Source of the DNA: Syntrophopropionicum propionicicum_A
Lineage (GTDB): Bacteria; Bacillota; Desulfotomaculia; Desulfotomaculales; Pelotomaculaceae
Direction: 5' to 3'
DNA: 64,000 nucleotides
NCBI RefSeq assembly: GCF_048984525.1
Contig: NZ_JBMGJC010000010.1
Coordinates: 62,001-126,000 of the forward strand
The position numbers were made by a program, and so were the translations under genes. Below are positions 23,701-31,202 of this stretch, piece after piece. The notes below the pieces were generated by a model. That model was not told the origin of the DNA, searched no databases, and saw only the letters and a list, made by a program, of their open reading frames with translations. Position 1 is the first letter of the stretch. Every line of letters begins with the position of its first letter.

Positions 23701-26700
23701 GTTTTTCCGGTTCCGGCTTGGGTATCTCATCAGTCCAGGGCTTGGGCCCGTATTTTTCCACGGTCCGGGGATACGGTTCTCCCAATTTAGGTTTGGTAGG
23801 CTTCCATTCAGCGCCAAAAGGTATCACTTCTTTTTCCCCAAATGGATCCTGCTTGGCTACATTGAAGGGATTGCCGTCCCCTTCAAAGGGATTCTCGCTC
23901 CAATGTCTCCCATCGCGGTTGTATCCGTCGGCGTTGTAGCCGCTCCAGTGGTAGCCGTCCTTGCCATAACCCTGTTTGTCATAACCCCAGGGATCATAGC
24001 CATCGCGGTTATACCCTTCGTAATTGAAGCCTTCCCGGTCGTAACCGTCTTTGTCGACGCCGTTTTTGTTAAATCCGTCCTGATCATAACCGTCCGCGTC
24101 ATAACCTTCCCGCTCCATACCTTTCCGGTCATAACCGTCACGATCATAGCCGTCCTTGTCATAACCGGCCTTGTCGTAGCCTTCCCGGTCAAAGCCGTCC
24201 TTGTTAAAACCGTTGCGGTCGTAACCGTCCCGGTCCCATCCCTCTTTATTGAAGCCTGCTTTGTCATAACCCTGCCGGTCATATCCCTTGGCGTCATACC
24301 CGCTGCGGTTATAACCTTTGCGGTCATAACCGTTTACATCGTAACCTTCCCGGTTGTAGCCCTCCCGGTCAAAGCCGTTTTTGCCGTAGCCCTCCCGGTC
24401 AAAGCCGTTTTTATCGAAACCTTCCCGGTTAAAGCCTTCTCTGTCAAAACCGTCTTTGTTGAAACCATCTTTATTAAAGCCTTCTTTATCAAAACCCTGC
24501 TTGTTGAAACCTTCCTTATTAAACCCTTCCTGGTCGAAGCCTTCCTTGTTAAAGCCTTCTTTATCATAACCTTGCTTGTTAAACCCATCTTTGTTGAAGC
24601 CTTCTTTGTTAAACCCGTCCTTGTCAAAGCCGGCTTTGTTGAAACCTTCCCTGTCGAAACCTTCTTTATTGAAGCCTGCTTTGTCGAAGCCTTCCTGGTC
24701 GAAGCCCTCTTTGTTAAATCCATCTTTGCCGTAACCTTGCTTGTTGAACCCATCTTTGTTGAAGCCTTCTTTGTTATACCCGTCCTTGCCAAAGCCGGCT
24801 TTGTTGAAACCTTCCCTGTCGAAGCCTTCTTTATTGAAGCCTGCTTTGTCGAAGCCTTCCTGGTCGAAGCCCTCTTTGTTAAATCCATCTTTGTCGTAAC
24901 CTTGCTTGTTGAACCCATCTTTGTTGAAGCCTGCTTTGTTATACCCGTCCCTGTCGAAGCCTTCTTTATTGAAGCCCTCTTTATTGAAGCCTTCCTGGTC
25001 GAAGCCCTCTTTATCAAACCCATCTTTATTAAAACCTTCTTTATTGAACCCGTCCTTGTCAAAACCTTCTTTATCGAAGCCTTCGCTGTCAAAGCCATCT
25101 TTATCAAAGCCCTCACGGTCGAAGCCATCTTTATCAAAGCCTTCTTTGTTGAAGCCTTCCCGGTCAAAGCCGTCCCTGTCAAATCCTTCGCTGTTGTAAC
25201 CATCCTGGCCGTAGGCGCTTTCTTCACTAATTCCGGCTGCTTCCGCTCCAGAGACCGGTGCGGCTTCCGCCCCGGCTTCTCCGCCGGCCTGGGCTGCGCC
25301 TGCTCCGGCAGGGGCCTTGTCTTCCAGGGCACTGGTATCAACCAGTATTCCTCCGTCAGAATCGTCAATGAAAGTCCCGGATCCAGGTTTGATTACACCG
25401 GCTTCTCCAGGACCCTCGATTATTAAGCCGGGTTCAGGCTCAACAAATACTCCCGCCTCATCTGCGGTATCTATAATAATCCCGGAGTCAGGCTTGATAA
25501 CCCCGGCCTCTTCTGCCGCAGTTTCGATTATTATTCCGGATTCGGGCTGTACAAATATGCCCGCCTCATCCGCGGTATCTATAATCAGCCCTTTATCTGC
25601 CGGTGCGCCTTGAGCCCCTGTTGTAGTGGCCCCCGGCCCTTCAAACATATCTACCGTATCGATGAATATGTCCGGTTCGTCCCCGCCCTCTTTCTGAGCG
25701 TGCGGAGCTTCGGTGTTCATGCTCAAATTATCCGCTCCGGGGCCTGGTTGAGTTCCGGGCCGCCTTCTCCCCAACTTTACGGCCTCCTGGACTGGAGCGC
25801 TGCTCCTGGCGCCAGTTCCAGGTGTTCCTCCCGCACCCGGCGCCGGACCTCCCGCAGTTGGAGACAAAGGTGCGGCCGCGGTCGGGGTAAAGCCGCCGCC
25901 CCCGCCGCCCAACCCGGCCATAGCGCCCAAAATTGTGGCGATTAAACCGGGCACCGCCACTCCGACCAGGGCTTCAGTTGTATTGGAGGGACCCGGTATA
26001 TTGCCTACCGAACCCACTCCGGCCGGGCTTTCAGTATGGCCCCCGGCGGCTGACGACTTCCTGCTTCCGGAAGTGCCTTTCTTTAAATCGTTTACTGAAC
26101 CGCCGGCAGTTTCAAAATGAGGAGTAGCGCGAACTTCTCCCATTCCTTTGCCTCCGGACTGTGTATTCTGGGACCAGGTGGCCGGGTCTGAATCGATTAC
26201 TGTATAAGTACCGGCGGGTATTACGATATTTGGCGTTACTTCCCAGTATGCATTGGGTACTCCCCCCTGTCCCGGTCTCGTGCTGACCTGCCAGGGTCCG
26301 TATATTTTTCCATCGCTGCCCTTCAGGGCTATAGTGCCGCCAGGCACTCCCCGGGCATTATTCCAGTGATAGGTCGATATGTAGGTTACCAGATGGGGGC
26401 TGCTGACGCTGAATGTGGTAGGGACCGTCGCTCCGTTATAAACCCCTGCAATATTCATGGTATCGGAAACCTTGACCGGCTCATCCAGCGGTTTTCCGGT
26501 TACTCCCGCCGCAGCGGCCGGGATCTTTTCGCCTTGGCTCGCCGGCTTTTCCTGTTCAGTTAAGGCAGGCTGGCTGGCCGGCCCGCTTTGCTGCAGCCCC
26601 TCCATAACCTGCCCGGCAATTTTTTTGGCCGTCTGAAAATCAACCGCGCTGTCATTCCCGGTTTCATATATTTCAACCTCAATCAAATAGTCAGGTAATA

Positions 26701-27133
26701 CAAACCATACCCCAGCCATATCGGAGGCGGTATACTCATGCAGTTCATAGCCCGGCATGGAAGTGGCGCTGATTTTGTTGAAGTCTACCGCATACCTTAA
26801 ATTATCATTATTTTTCCAATTCAGTACTGCCTGCATGGTCGCGCCGTCGACAGGGTGGTCAACTGAAATAGAAGCCCAGCCGCTGCCCAGGTCCCCTATA
26901 ATCTCATAAAACTTAAACCTGCCCCCGGATACCGGTTCTGTGCCGGGGCTGACCTTGCCATCATTATCTAAGTTATGTAAATTATCTCTGGCAACTCTGA
27001 AGACCACTTCACCGGGGTCGGCGGCTGCCGCCGGTTCCGGCAAACTTATTGACAGCAGCATAAATGCCGTAACAACAAAAATTATGCTTATGTATTTTTG
27101 CAGATTCGACAAGCTGTTCACCCCCCTATTCAT
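20708..27133 (-). CDS. Giant secreted modular protein with about 85 Gly-Phe/Tyr pentads
   Basis: 2141 residues. Order of parts: signal peptide (1-38, ending AAAADP); a beta-rich N-terminal module to about 175; a linker and a second beta-sandwich-like module (about 220-345); a hydrophobic stretch near 393-415 (VAVPGLIATILGAMAGLGG); Pro/Gly/Ala linker; four or five acidic repeats of the GIIIDTADEAGVFVEP type (about 515-600); the pentad array (about 640-1080, units such as GFDKE, GFNKD, GYDRD); a Pro-rich segment; a helical middle with hydrophobic segments (ITAATGGGASLTTLAGEI, VILGEEIGWLAGQAGG, about 1440-1540); nine or so GxGKAASGSDD repeats (about 1600-1700); and a C-terminal region of about 370 residues with several cysteines. 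The layout resembles a polymorphic-toxin or large surface protein. The start ATG overlaps the stop of the preceding gene (ATGA), implying coupled translation. No catalytic motif is recognised. Confidence 0.85.
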   Translation of the reverse strand: MNRGVNSLSNLQKYISIIFVVTAFMLLSISLPEPAAAADPGEVVFRVARDNLHNLDNDGKVSPGTEPVSGGRFKFYEIIGDLGSGWASISVDHPVDGATMQAVLNWKNNDNLRYAVDFNKISATSMPGYELHEYTASDMAGVWFVLPDYLIEVEIYETGNDSAVDFQTAKKIAGQVMEGLQQSGPASQPALTEQEKPASQGEKIPAAAAGVTGKPLDEPVKVSDTMNIAGVYNGATVPTTFSVSSPHLVTYISTYHWNNARGVPGGTIALKGSDGKIYGPWQVSTRPGQGGVPNAYWEVTPNIVIPAGTYTVIDSDPATWSQNTQSGGKGMGEVRATPHFETAGGSVNDLKKGTSGSRKSSAAGGHTESPAGVGSVGNIPGPSNTTEALVGVAVPGLIATILGAMAGLGGGGGGFTPTAAAPLSPTAGGPAPGAGGTPGTGARSSAPVQEAVKLGRRRPGTQPGPGADNLSMNTEAPHAQKEGGDEPDIFIDTVDMFEGPGATTTGAQGAPADKGLIIDTADEAGIFVQPESGIIIETAAEEAGVIKPDSGIIIDTADEAGVFVEPEPGLIIEGPGEAGVIKPGSGTFIDDSDGGILVDTSALEDKAPAGAGAAQAGGEAGAEAAPVSGAEAAGISEESAYGQDGYNSEGFDRDGFDREGFNKEGFDKDGFDREGFDKDGFDSEGFDKEGFDKDGFNKEGFNKDGFDKEGFDQEGFNKEGFNKEGFDRDGYNKAGFNKDGFNKQGYDKDGFNKEGFDQEGFDKAGFNKEGFDREGFNKAGFGKDGYNKEGFNKDGFNKQGYGKDGFNKEGFDQEGFDKAGFNKEGFDREGFNKAGFDKDGFNKEGFNKDGFNKQGYDKEGFNKEGFDQEGFNKEGFNKQGFDKEGFNKDGFNKDGFDREGFNREGFDKNGFDREGYGKNGFDREGYNREGYDVNGYDRKGYNRSGYDAKGYDRQGYDKAGFNKEGWDRDGYDRNGFNKDGFDREGYDKAGYDKDGYDRDGYDRKGMEREGYDADGYDQDGFNKNGVDKDGYDREGFNYEGYNRDGYDPWGYDKQGYGKDGYHWSGYNADGYNRDGRHWSENPFEGDGNPFNVAKQDPFGEKEVIPFGAEWKPTKPKLGEPYPRTVEKYGPKPWTDEIPKPEPEKPTVPATEDTGVIGPEDPMNTLKNHGLDKGAPAAPEGPDGTGLPIPEEDLPETGPDGRDIPDQQVKTGDSDTFTYTDPETGKTSTYEYEKGYTGPRHGDTQILVGKSDGQTYELEFDAVKGKWVNTESGNEFNPDDFDRWQNDLVEDHRRAAIDLEKMAKREDATSKSIDKNLDDWRKLEQMQKAADKYNIGEPGGPGDVDKAIEDLKKDMLDGKELDQEKMAKIRRVIDNRILGKTTGDTGERWEEDWFKNLGWALEANAATAKEVVTGEKADGSISWLGMAARIMITAATGGGASLTTLAGEITRQGAMDGILTVAEAMYRIKDSIDKGESDFRAVSKALGMVILGEEIGWLAGQAGGKIMGEMLERFPAFTNKAADLLEKLILTGKAGDQMLSSAFGFVSKESAEEAIDQINKRLVDLGGDATADYIKKGAKALDLGVSDSFVDVSKGAGKGFAGSPYDDIATGFGKAPSGSADISAGAGRAASGSDDIAGGVGKAASGSGDDLAKGAGKAAPGSGDELTKGTGKAASGSDDMGAGAGKTAPRRDDMAKGAAGTADSPQAPDGPGAPQKTAGAGGDGPEGPPRTGDGGGDGPGDPGGHPPGDGDAGCTLNPNARTREEVLADPAAVARAENTVRNSTRDFDNLPPARQQELIREQAIYDEYRMQAQERNYNLADKVQRGERISVEDVMEMKADPASMRTLKNLERTDGIGAELGELRTRQVQTEFNQVLDTQVHQPSYRAVEDHLSARYNGAQTRCNTVRTPGTEDVPWNVNTDNDVIAERLVVRPDGTAEWVEIPKCEWEDVYYESFARNSGFSVDEAARRFPGRDWANMDDAARCREWANLHEETPMDVFDPMAARDYSSQRTAILNGERPCGPLFDRDGNMLRDPIDAEQLGMMEKHKANDYWNKGETPAEIMRNQTESLEQVRKTANVVRNLEGGTHNMPTNMQEAIRVVNNNNLSPALRAARLRELGYNTPGDLTEKLTSRIGSFRAGNR
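23905..25205 (-). repeat. 15-bp coding minisatellite with 165-bp higher-order period
   Basis: About 85 tandem 15-bp units encode G-(F/Y)-(D/N)-(K/R)-(E/D)-type pentads. In the middle an 11-pentad (165-bp) block is repeated nearly unchanged: the block starting near 24676 recurs near 24841 with very few differences. Units near both array ends are more diverged and richer in Tyr. The absence of stop codons in other frames here follows from the 15-bp period. Confidence 0.9.
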
Positions 27134-27621
27134 GGTAACAAACCAATCAAAAGCATCCAGCCGGTCGAGATCAGAAAGGCTACAACCGACGGGATGATCA
27201 TATTTTTAATCCCCTGGGCGCCCTTTTTCATCACTTCTGAGCCGGCAGTAGCCACCGAGGTCATAACTGCCGCTGATGCAAAGGGCATTACCGCATCCCA
27301 GCCCAGTAAAAACTGGGCTAAAACGGCCAGCACGGTAAACGGGACCATGAACAACATGCCGGTACCCACCGCTTCTCCGGCAAACTGGCCGGCAGCAGCC
27401 AGCAATTGCGGGTTAACCATATTAAACAGCATAATAAGCAGCTTTACCGTCAGCAGGCCGGCTGCCAGAGAGAGCAATACCGAAAATACAAAGGTCATTG
27501 CTTGAAAATCGGTTTTGGTGAAAGGGATCAACATGCCAAACACCATAAAGCACAAATAAACCGGCCACATTAATACTGCCTTTTGGCCGGGACCCCCGGC
27601 ATGGCCAAGTTTCATCTCCAT
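27130..27621 (-). CDS. Small polytopic membrane protein, coupled to the giant protein gene
   Basis: 163 residues, almost all hydrophobic, with about four to five membrane helices: VLMWPVYLCFMVFGMLI, FVFSVLLSLAAGLLTVKLLIML, a glycine-rich AGEAVGTGMLFMVPFTVLAVLAQFLLG stretch, ASAAVMTSVATAG and a last IIPSVVAFLISTGWMLLIGLL. AAAGGAGG lies upstream of the ATG. The stop overlaps the next start by four bases (ATGA). This tight coupling to the giant secreted protein suggests a one-to-one membrane partner. The general character (Ala/Gly-rich small helices) resembles Yip1-like proteins, to which the preceding gene belongs. Confidence 0.8.
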   Translation of the reverse strand: MEMKLGHAGGPGQKAVLMWPVYLCFMVFGMLIPFTKTDFQAMTFVFSVLLSLAAGLLTVKLLIMLFNMVNPQLLAAAGQFAGEAVGTGMLFMVPFTVLAVLAQFLLGWDAVMPFASAAVMTSVATAGSEVMKKGAQGIKNMIIPSVVAFLISTGWMLLIGLLP

Positions 27622-27660
27622 ATAATATCAGGCCTCCTTTAAATAGCATTAAGCTGGATC

Positions 27661-28230
27661 TTACGCACCAAAGCGGCCGAGCAAGGCCCACCCGGCAAGG
27701 AGCAGGGCGCCGCAGACAGTGGTTAAAACTATGCTGAAGGCAACCCGGTCGCCGGACATCTGCCGGATGGTAAAGAGATTAGGCCTCAAAGCCCATAAAA
27801 CACCGGTGACCCCAAAGGCCACCGCGGTATTCCAACCCAGGGCCAAAGAGAATACAAGCCCGGACAGCGTGTAGACCAGTGTGGCGGAATAACCCAGGGC
27901 GAAAGAAGATATGGCCCAGTCAAAAGTATAGGCGCGGCTCGCGGCCTGAGATGAAGCCCAGGCTAGAAGCGCAATCAATACCACCCCCGCCGTGCCGTAG
28001 AAAAGCCCCAGCAGGGTAATCAACACAACGGTTGACATCTGGATTTGACCCGACCTCTGCATATCAAGCCCGGTTTGCAGGAAAAACAGGGTGAATGACA
28101 ACCCGGATACCGCCAGGGAATAAGGCCAGGGAACCCTGGACATTTGGCTTTTGACTACTTCCCCCGGATTCAGGATCATGTTCAGCGCTGTTTTCCAGCG
28201 AGGCGTCTGGATGGGCGCCATAGTGTTCAT
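27661..28230 (-). CDS. Yip1-like membrane protein
   Basis: 189 residues. A short cytosolic N-terminus with NMILNPGEVVKSQMSRVPWPYSLAVSG, typical of bacterial Yip1-domain proteins (a conserved Pro before the first helix), is followed by five hydrophobic segments ending WALLGRFGA. The start follows GGGAGG. Bacterial Yip1 proteins are of unknown function; they often occur with zinc-ribbon proteins, as here. It heads the closely packed part of the operon, 39 bases before the small membrane-protein gene. Confidence 0.7.
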   Translation of the reverse strand: MNTMAPIQTPRWKTALNMILNPGEVVKSQMSRVPWPYSLAVSGLSFTLFFLQTGLDMQRSGQIQMSTVVLITLLGLFYGTAGVVLIALLAWASSQAASRAYTFDWAISSFALGYSATLVYTLSGLVFSLALGWNTAVAFGVTGVLWALRPNLFTIRQMSGDRVAFSIVLTTVCGALLLAGWALLGRFGA

Positions 28231-28353
28231 ATGCTAAAATCCCTCCCGTCGTTTTTTTCTCTGTGAGTGTTAAAATGCAGGCAACCTGTTTGTGAAATGT
28301 TATCCCGCTTGGTCCCTCAAAGCGCTTTATATATATAAACTGTTTAGACTTTC

Positions 28354-28647
28354 TTATTGAGAAATAAATTTGTTGCCGAACTCTTTAGCGAAAGCCTGGC
28401 GCACGCTATCCAGGTTCGACTGGATAGCAAAATCCAAGGTGTACACCCGGCTTTGGGCAACAATTTCAAGTTCTCCTGTTTGACAGCTCTTTTTAAAGAT
28501 ACATATAGAAATCAACTCATTATTATCAATAATAAACTCTTCATTATCAGCATCATGAGGTGTTAAAAATATCTGCCCGTGACCAATTGAAAGATAATAG
28601 TGCTTGGTTTTAAAAAAACCGGCTTTAAGCTTAACCTCTAAGGTCAT
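28354..28647 (-). CDS. Small PH-like domain protein
   Basis: 97 residues from an ATG at 28647 preceded by GAGGGGTG; a GTG at 28656 is possible. The sequence alternates short strands (LEVKLKAGFFKTKHYYLSIGHGQIFLTP, FIIDNNELISICIFKK, ELEIVAQSRVYTLDF) and ends in a helix (NLDSVRQAFAKEFGNKF). That is the strand-rich plus C-terminal helix plan of bacterial PH-like domains. It is soluble and cytosolic. It lies 123 bases upstream of the Yip1-like gene on the same strand, so it is either the first gene of the operon or separate. Its own promoter region is shared with the divergent regulator. Confidence 0.65.
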   Translation of the reverse strand: MTLEVKLKAGFFKTKHYYLSIGHGQIFLTPHDADNEEFIIDNNELISICIFKKSCQTGELEIVAQSRVYTLDFAIQSNLDSVRQAFAKEFGNKFISQ

Positions 28648-28751
28648 GGAATTCACCCCTCAGGTTAGATTCTACCAGCTTTGCTAACCAAAATATTTTC
28701 TGCAAGGAAACTGGCAATGCCAATTTACAGGCACAAAACATGTCAATTTGC

Positions 28752-28779
28752 TTGTTATATTGTCGTCTATTTTGATAAT
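28752..28779 (+). promoter_or_regulatory. Likely promoter of the divergent HTH regulator
   Basis: TTGTTA and GATAAT are separated by 16 bases, 24 bases upstream of the ATG and an AGAGGTG ribosome site. The spacer to the PH-like gene is only 155 bases, so promoters for both directions must overlap or face each other here. Confidence 0.45.
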
Positions 28780-28802
28780 ATAAACTAAGAGGTGTTATAA
28801 AT

Positions 28803-30323
28803 ATGACATTTGCGGAAAAACTTGATTTTTTGATGAACATCACAAAAACTTCCAATAGCATGTTGGCCCGTAACATTTCGCTGGACGCGTCTTTTATCAG
28901 CCGCCTGCGCAGGGGAACCCGCACACCTGCCAGAAACGTCAACTATATACGGGCCATGGTTGAATATTTTACTCGCTGCTGCAAAACCGACTACCAAAAA
29001 GCCGCCCTTCAGGAAGCCATGAAGAGCAGCTTTAAAGAACAGCAGCAAAAAACCGGTAATATGGAAGAACTGCTTTATAAATGGCTCGGGGATGAAAATC
29101 AAGACAGGTCTGACTCGATTAACAAATTTCTAAATGACCTCGGCCACTTTCAGTTTAAAAAAACAGATCCGTTGAAGTCTGTTGATACTCATACGCCGTA
29201 TTGCCAGGCAGTCTCCGAGGTCGAAGAGTATTATGGAACCGGGGGCAAGCAGGAAGCGGTGCTTACTTTTTTATCTTTGGTGCTGCAAAGCAAGAGTCCG
29301 CAAACACTGCTTCTCTACAGCGACGAGGACATGGGATGGCTGACTGAAAACCGCGAGTTTACCTTGAAATGGTCGAACCTGCTGGCCCAGGTCTTGAAAA
29401 GCGGCCATAAAATAAAAATTATCCATACGGTAAACCGTGATTTTAATGAGATGCTTGCGGCCATAAGAGAATGGGTGCCCTTGTATATGACCGGCAGCAT
29501 TGAACCATATTACTATCCGAGAATACGCGACGGTTTATTCCGCAGGACATTATTCATAGCCCCGGATACCGCCGCCGTAACATCCGGCTCTGTAGGAAAC
29601 AGCACCAAGAAAGCGGCCAACTTCCTATTCACTAATAAAAACACTGTTAAAGCGTTAATCGAGGAATATAACGATTTGCTGTCCCGCTGCCGTTTGCTGA
29701 TGCGTATATATACTCCTTTTGGCAACGACGATTATTTAGCGCTCCTGGCTGAGTTCGAGGGCGAGGAGGGGCACGCGATTGTAAAAACCGATACCCTTAC
29801 CAATGTTACTATGCCTCCCGGTGTTGTTAAAAGCATACTGGCACGAATAGAAAGTCCCGCCAGAGAGCGTCTTTTATCCTACCAGCAAATAAGGATCGAC
29901 AGGTTTCTAGACAGCCTGAAAAGATGTCGTTTTACTGAAATAGCCTCCCTCCCGGACCCGGAGAATATATTGGCCGGAAAAGTGCTGGTAAATTTCTCTG
30001 ACATGCTCAACGATAGCCTGCTGTTCTACACACCGGGGGAATATCGCCAACATCTGCAAAATATTATCCTGCTTCTTAAGACTTATGATAACTACCATGT
30101 GCATCTAACCCGCAATAAGCACCTGGACGGAAGTTTGGTTTATGTCCGGGAGGATGTGGGAGTATTGATGGGAAAAACTATGCCGCCCTCGGTTGTTTTC
30201 GCTATCAATGAAAGCAATATGACGGCAGCCTTCTGGGATTACATGAACCATCTGGCTAACGAGAGATCGAACAGGGACCATACTATAGCGGAGTTGGAGG
30301 CAGTCGTGGCCGGGTTGAAATGA
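28803..30323 (+). CDS. XRE-like HTH regulator with large unassigned C-terminal domain
   Basis: 506 residues. The N-terminus (about 5-45) forms a helix-turn-helix: LDFLMNITKTSNSMLARNIS, then LDASFISRLRRGTRTP, where SRLRRG matches the recognition-helix end of XRE proteins. The remaining 430 residues are soluble and mixed alpha/beta, with no known kinase, ligand-binding or protease motif that I can name; a central part reads VLTFLSLVLQSKSPQTLLLYSDEDMGWL and KIKIIHTVNRDFNEML. No membrane helix is present. It is divergent from the 14-kb operon, so it is the obvious candidate regulator. A bidirectional terminator follows. Confidence 0.75.
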   Translation: MTFAEKLDFLMNITKTSNSMLARNISLDASFISRLRRGTRTPARNVNYIRAMVEYFTRCCKTDYQKAALQEAMKSSFKEQQQKTGNMEELLYKWLGDENQDRSDSINKFLNDLGHFQFKKTDPLKSVDTHTPYCQAVSEVEEYYGTGGKQEAVLTFLSLVLQSKSPQTLLLYSDEDMGWLTENREFTLKWSNLLAQVLKSGHKIKIIHTVNRDFNEMLAAIREWVPLYMTGSIEPYYYPRIRDGLFRRTLFIAPDTAAVTSGSVGNSTKKAANFLFTNKNTVKALIEEYNDLLSRCRLLMRIYTPFGNDDYLALLAEFEGEEGHAIVKTDTLTNVTMPPGVVKSILARIESPARERLLSYQQIRIDRFLDSLKRCRFTEIASLPDPENILAGKVLVNFSDMLNDSLLFYTPGEYRQHLQNIILLLKTYDNYHVHLTRNKHLDGSLVYVREDVGVLMGKTMPPSVVFAINESNMTAAFWDYMNHLANERSNRDHTIAELEAVVAGLK

Positions 30324-30369
30324 CGGAGTCTGTCGCTCCTAAAGTGTTTAATGCGCATAATTTTTAAAG

Positions 30370-30411
30370 ACAAAAATTCAAGGGGTTATCGCTTTTTTTG
30401 CGATAACCCTT
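30370..30411. terminator. Bidirectional terminator between the HTH regulator and tRNA-Ser/tadA
   Basis: GGGTTATCGC and GCGATAACCC form a perfect 10-bp stem around a 7-T loop. T-rich tracts flank both sides (TTGATTTT on the plus strand; TTGAATTTTTGTCTTT on the minus strand). Its stem sequence is close to that of the terminator at 1011-1050. Confidence 0.75.
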
Positions 30412-30427
30412 GATTTTAAAGCAATAT

Positions 30428-30521
30428 TGGCGGAGAGACAGGGATTCGAACCCTGGAGACCGCTCATCACGGCCTACTCGATTTCGAGTCGAGCGCCTTC
30501 GACCAGCTCGGCCATCTCTCC
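30428..30521 (-). tRNA. tRNA-Ser (anticodon CGA)
   Basis: Read on the minus strand: acceptor GGAGAGA pairs with TCTCTCC, encoded GCCA end, T-arm GGTTCGAATCC, and a long variable arm as in Ser tRNAs. The anticodon arm is CTCGA-CTCGAAA-TCGAG, giving anticodon CGA (UCG codons). Its 5' 48 bases are also the last codons of tadA. Confidence 0.95.
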
Positions 30522-30980
30522 AGCTGATTTCTTTACTCTTAATTCCCGGAAAAACTTCTGCAAAACACTGCGGCATTCCTCTTCCAGCACACCGGACACC
30601 ACCTCAACCCGGTGGTTAAAGCGAGGCTGCCTGACCACGTCAATCACTGAATCTATCGCGCCGGCCTTTGGGTCAACCGCCCCGTAGACCAGTGTTTTGA
30701 CCCTGAACTGCACCAGCGCCCCGGCACACATGGGACAGGGCTCCAGGGTCGAGTACAGCACAGCGCCGCTCAACCGCCAGTCCCCCTGTTGTGCGGCGGC
30801 CTCACGCAGGGCCAGCATTTCAGCGTGGGCGGAACTGTCTTTCAGGATCTCGCGCAGATTGTGCCCCCGCCCGATTACTAACCCGTCAAGCACCACAACG
30901 GCGCCAACGGGCACCTCGCCCAGGGCATAAGCTTTTTCGGCTTCCACCAGGGCTTCGCGCATATATCCGGCGTGATCCAC
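30474..30980 (-). CDS. tadA: tRNA-specific adenosine deaminase, 3' end inside tRNA-Ser
   Basis: 168 residues from a GTG at 30980 after AAGGGGAAA; an ATG at 31028 would add 16 residues foreign to the family. Zinc and catalytic motifs: HAEMLAL (His and proton-shuttling Glu, about 57) and PCPMCAGA (two Cys ligands, about 88). It converts A34 to inosine in tRNA-Arg(ACG), whose gene is also in this window at 35.6 kb. The last 16 codons (GEMAELVEGARLEIE) are read from the 5' half of the tRNA-Ser gene and the stop is the TAG in its variable arm. The family normally ends near FFRELRKK, so the tail is probably tolerated extra sequence. Confidence 0.95.
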   Translation of the reverse strand: MDHAGYMREALVEAEKAYALGEVPVGAVVVLDGLVIGRGHNLREILKDSSAHAEMLALREAAAQQGDWRLSGAVLYSTLEPCPMCAGALVQFRVKTLVYGAVDPKAGAIDSVIDVVRQPRFNHRVEVVSGVLEEECRSVLQKFFRELRVKKSAGEMAELVEGARLEIE

Positions 30981-31202
30981 AAGGCTTTCCCCTTCAGAAA
31001 AACTGTAATGGCGCGCCCGGTAAACCATAAAAATATATGGTTATATCAAGCGCTTTATAAGCTTAGCATAACCCCGCGAGGCATGTCAAGAAAGATAAAG
31101 CACACTTCTAAAACAATGTGTTTCAACTTTGAAAAGCCGTTGCATTCCGTTTTAAACTACCCTCTCATATGATGAAGCCGACCCAAGTTAGACTAATCTT
31201 CT

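Noticed and set aside
23905..25205. CRISPR array
   Set aside because: The 15-bp units are contiguous with no spacers of separate sequence, and they encode regular pentads within one long gene.
23903..25426. 507-residue plus-strand frame opposite the pentad array, and a 344-residue minus frame at 24334-25368
   Set aside because: Both are consequences of a 15-bp repeat without stops in several frames. They lack start context, and the real frame continues far beyond the array on both sides with a signal peptide.
30360..30430. Small signal recognition particle RNA near tadA, expected from the B. subtilis order
   Set aside because: I found no GGTGCTAGC-type or tetraloop-receptor pattern; the hairpin there is a simple terminator.
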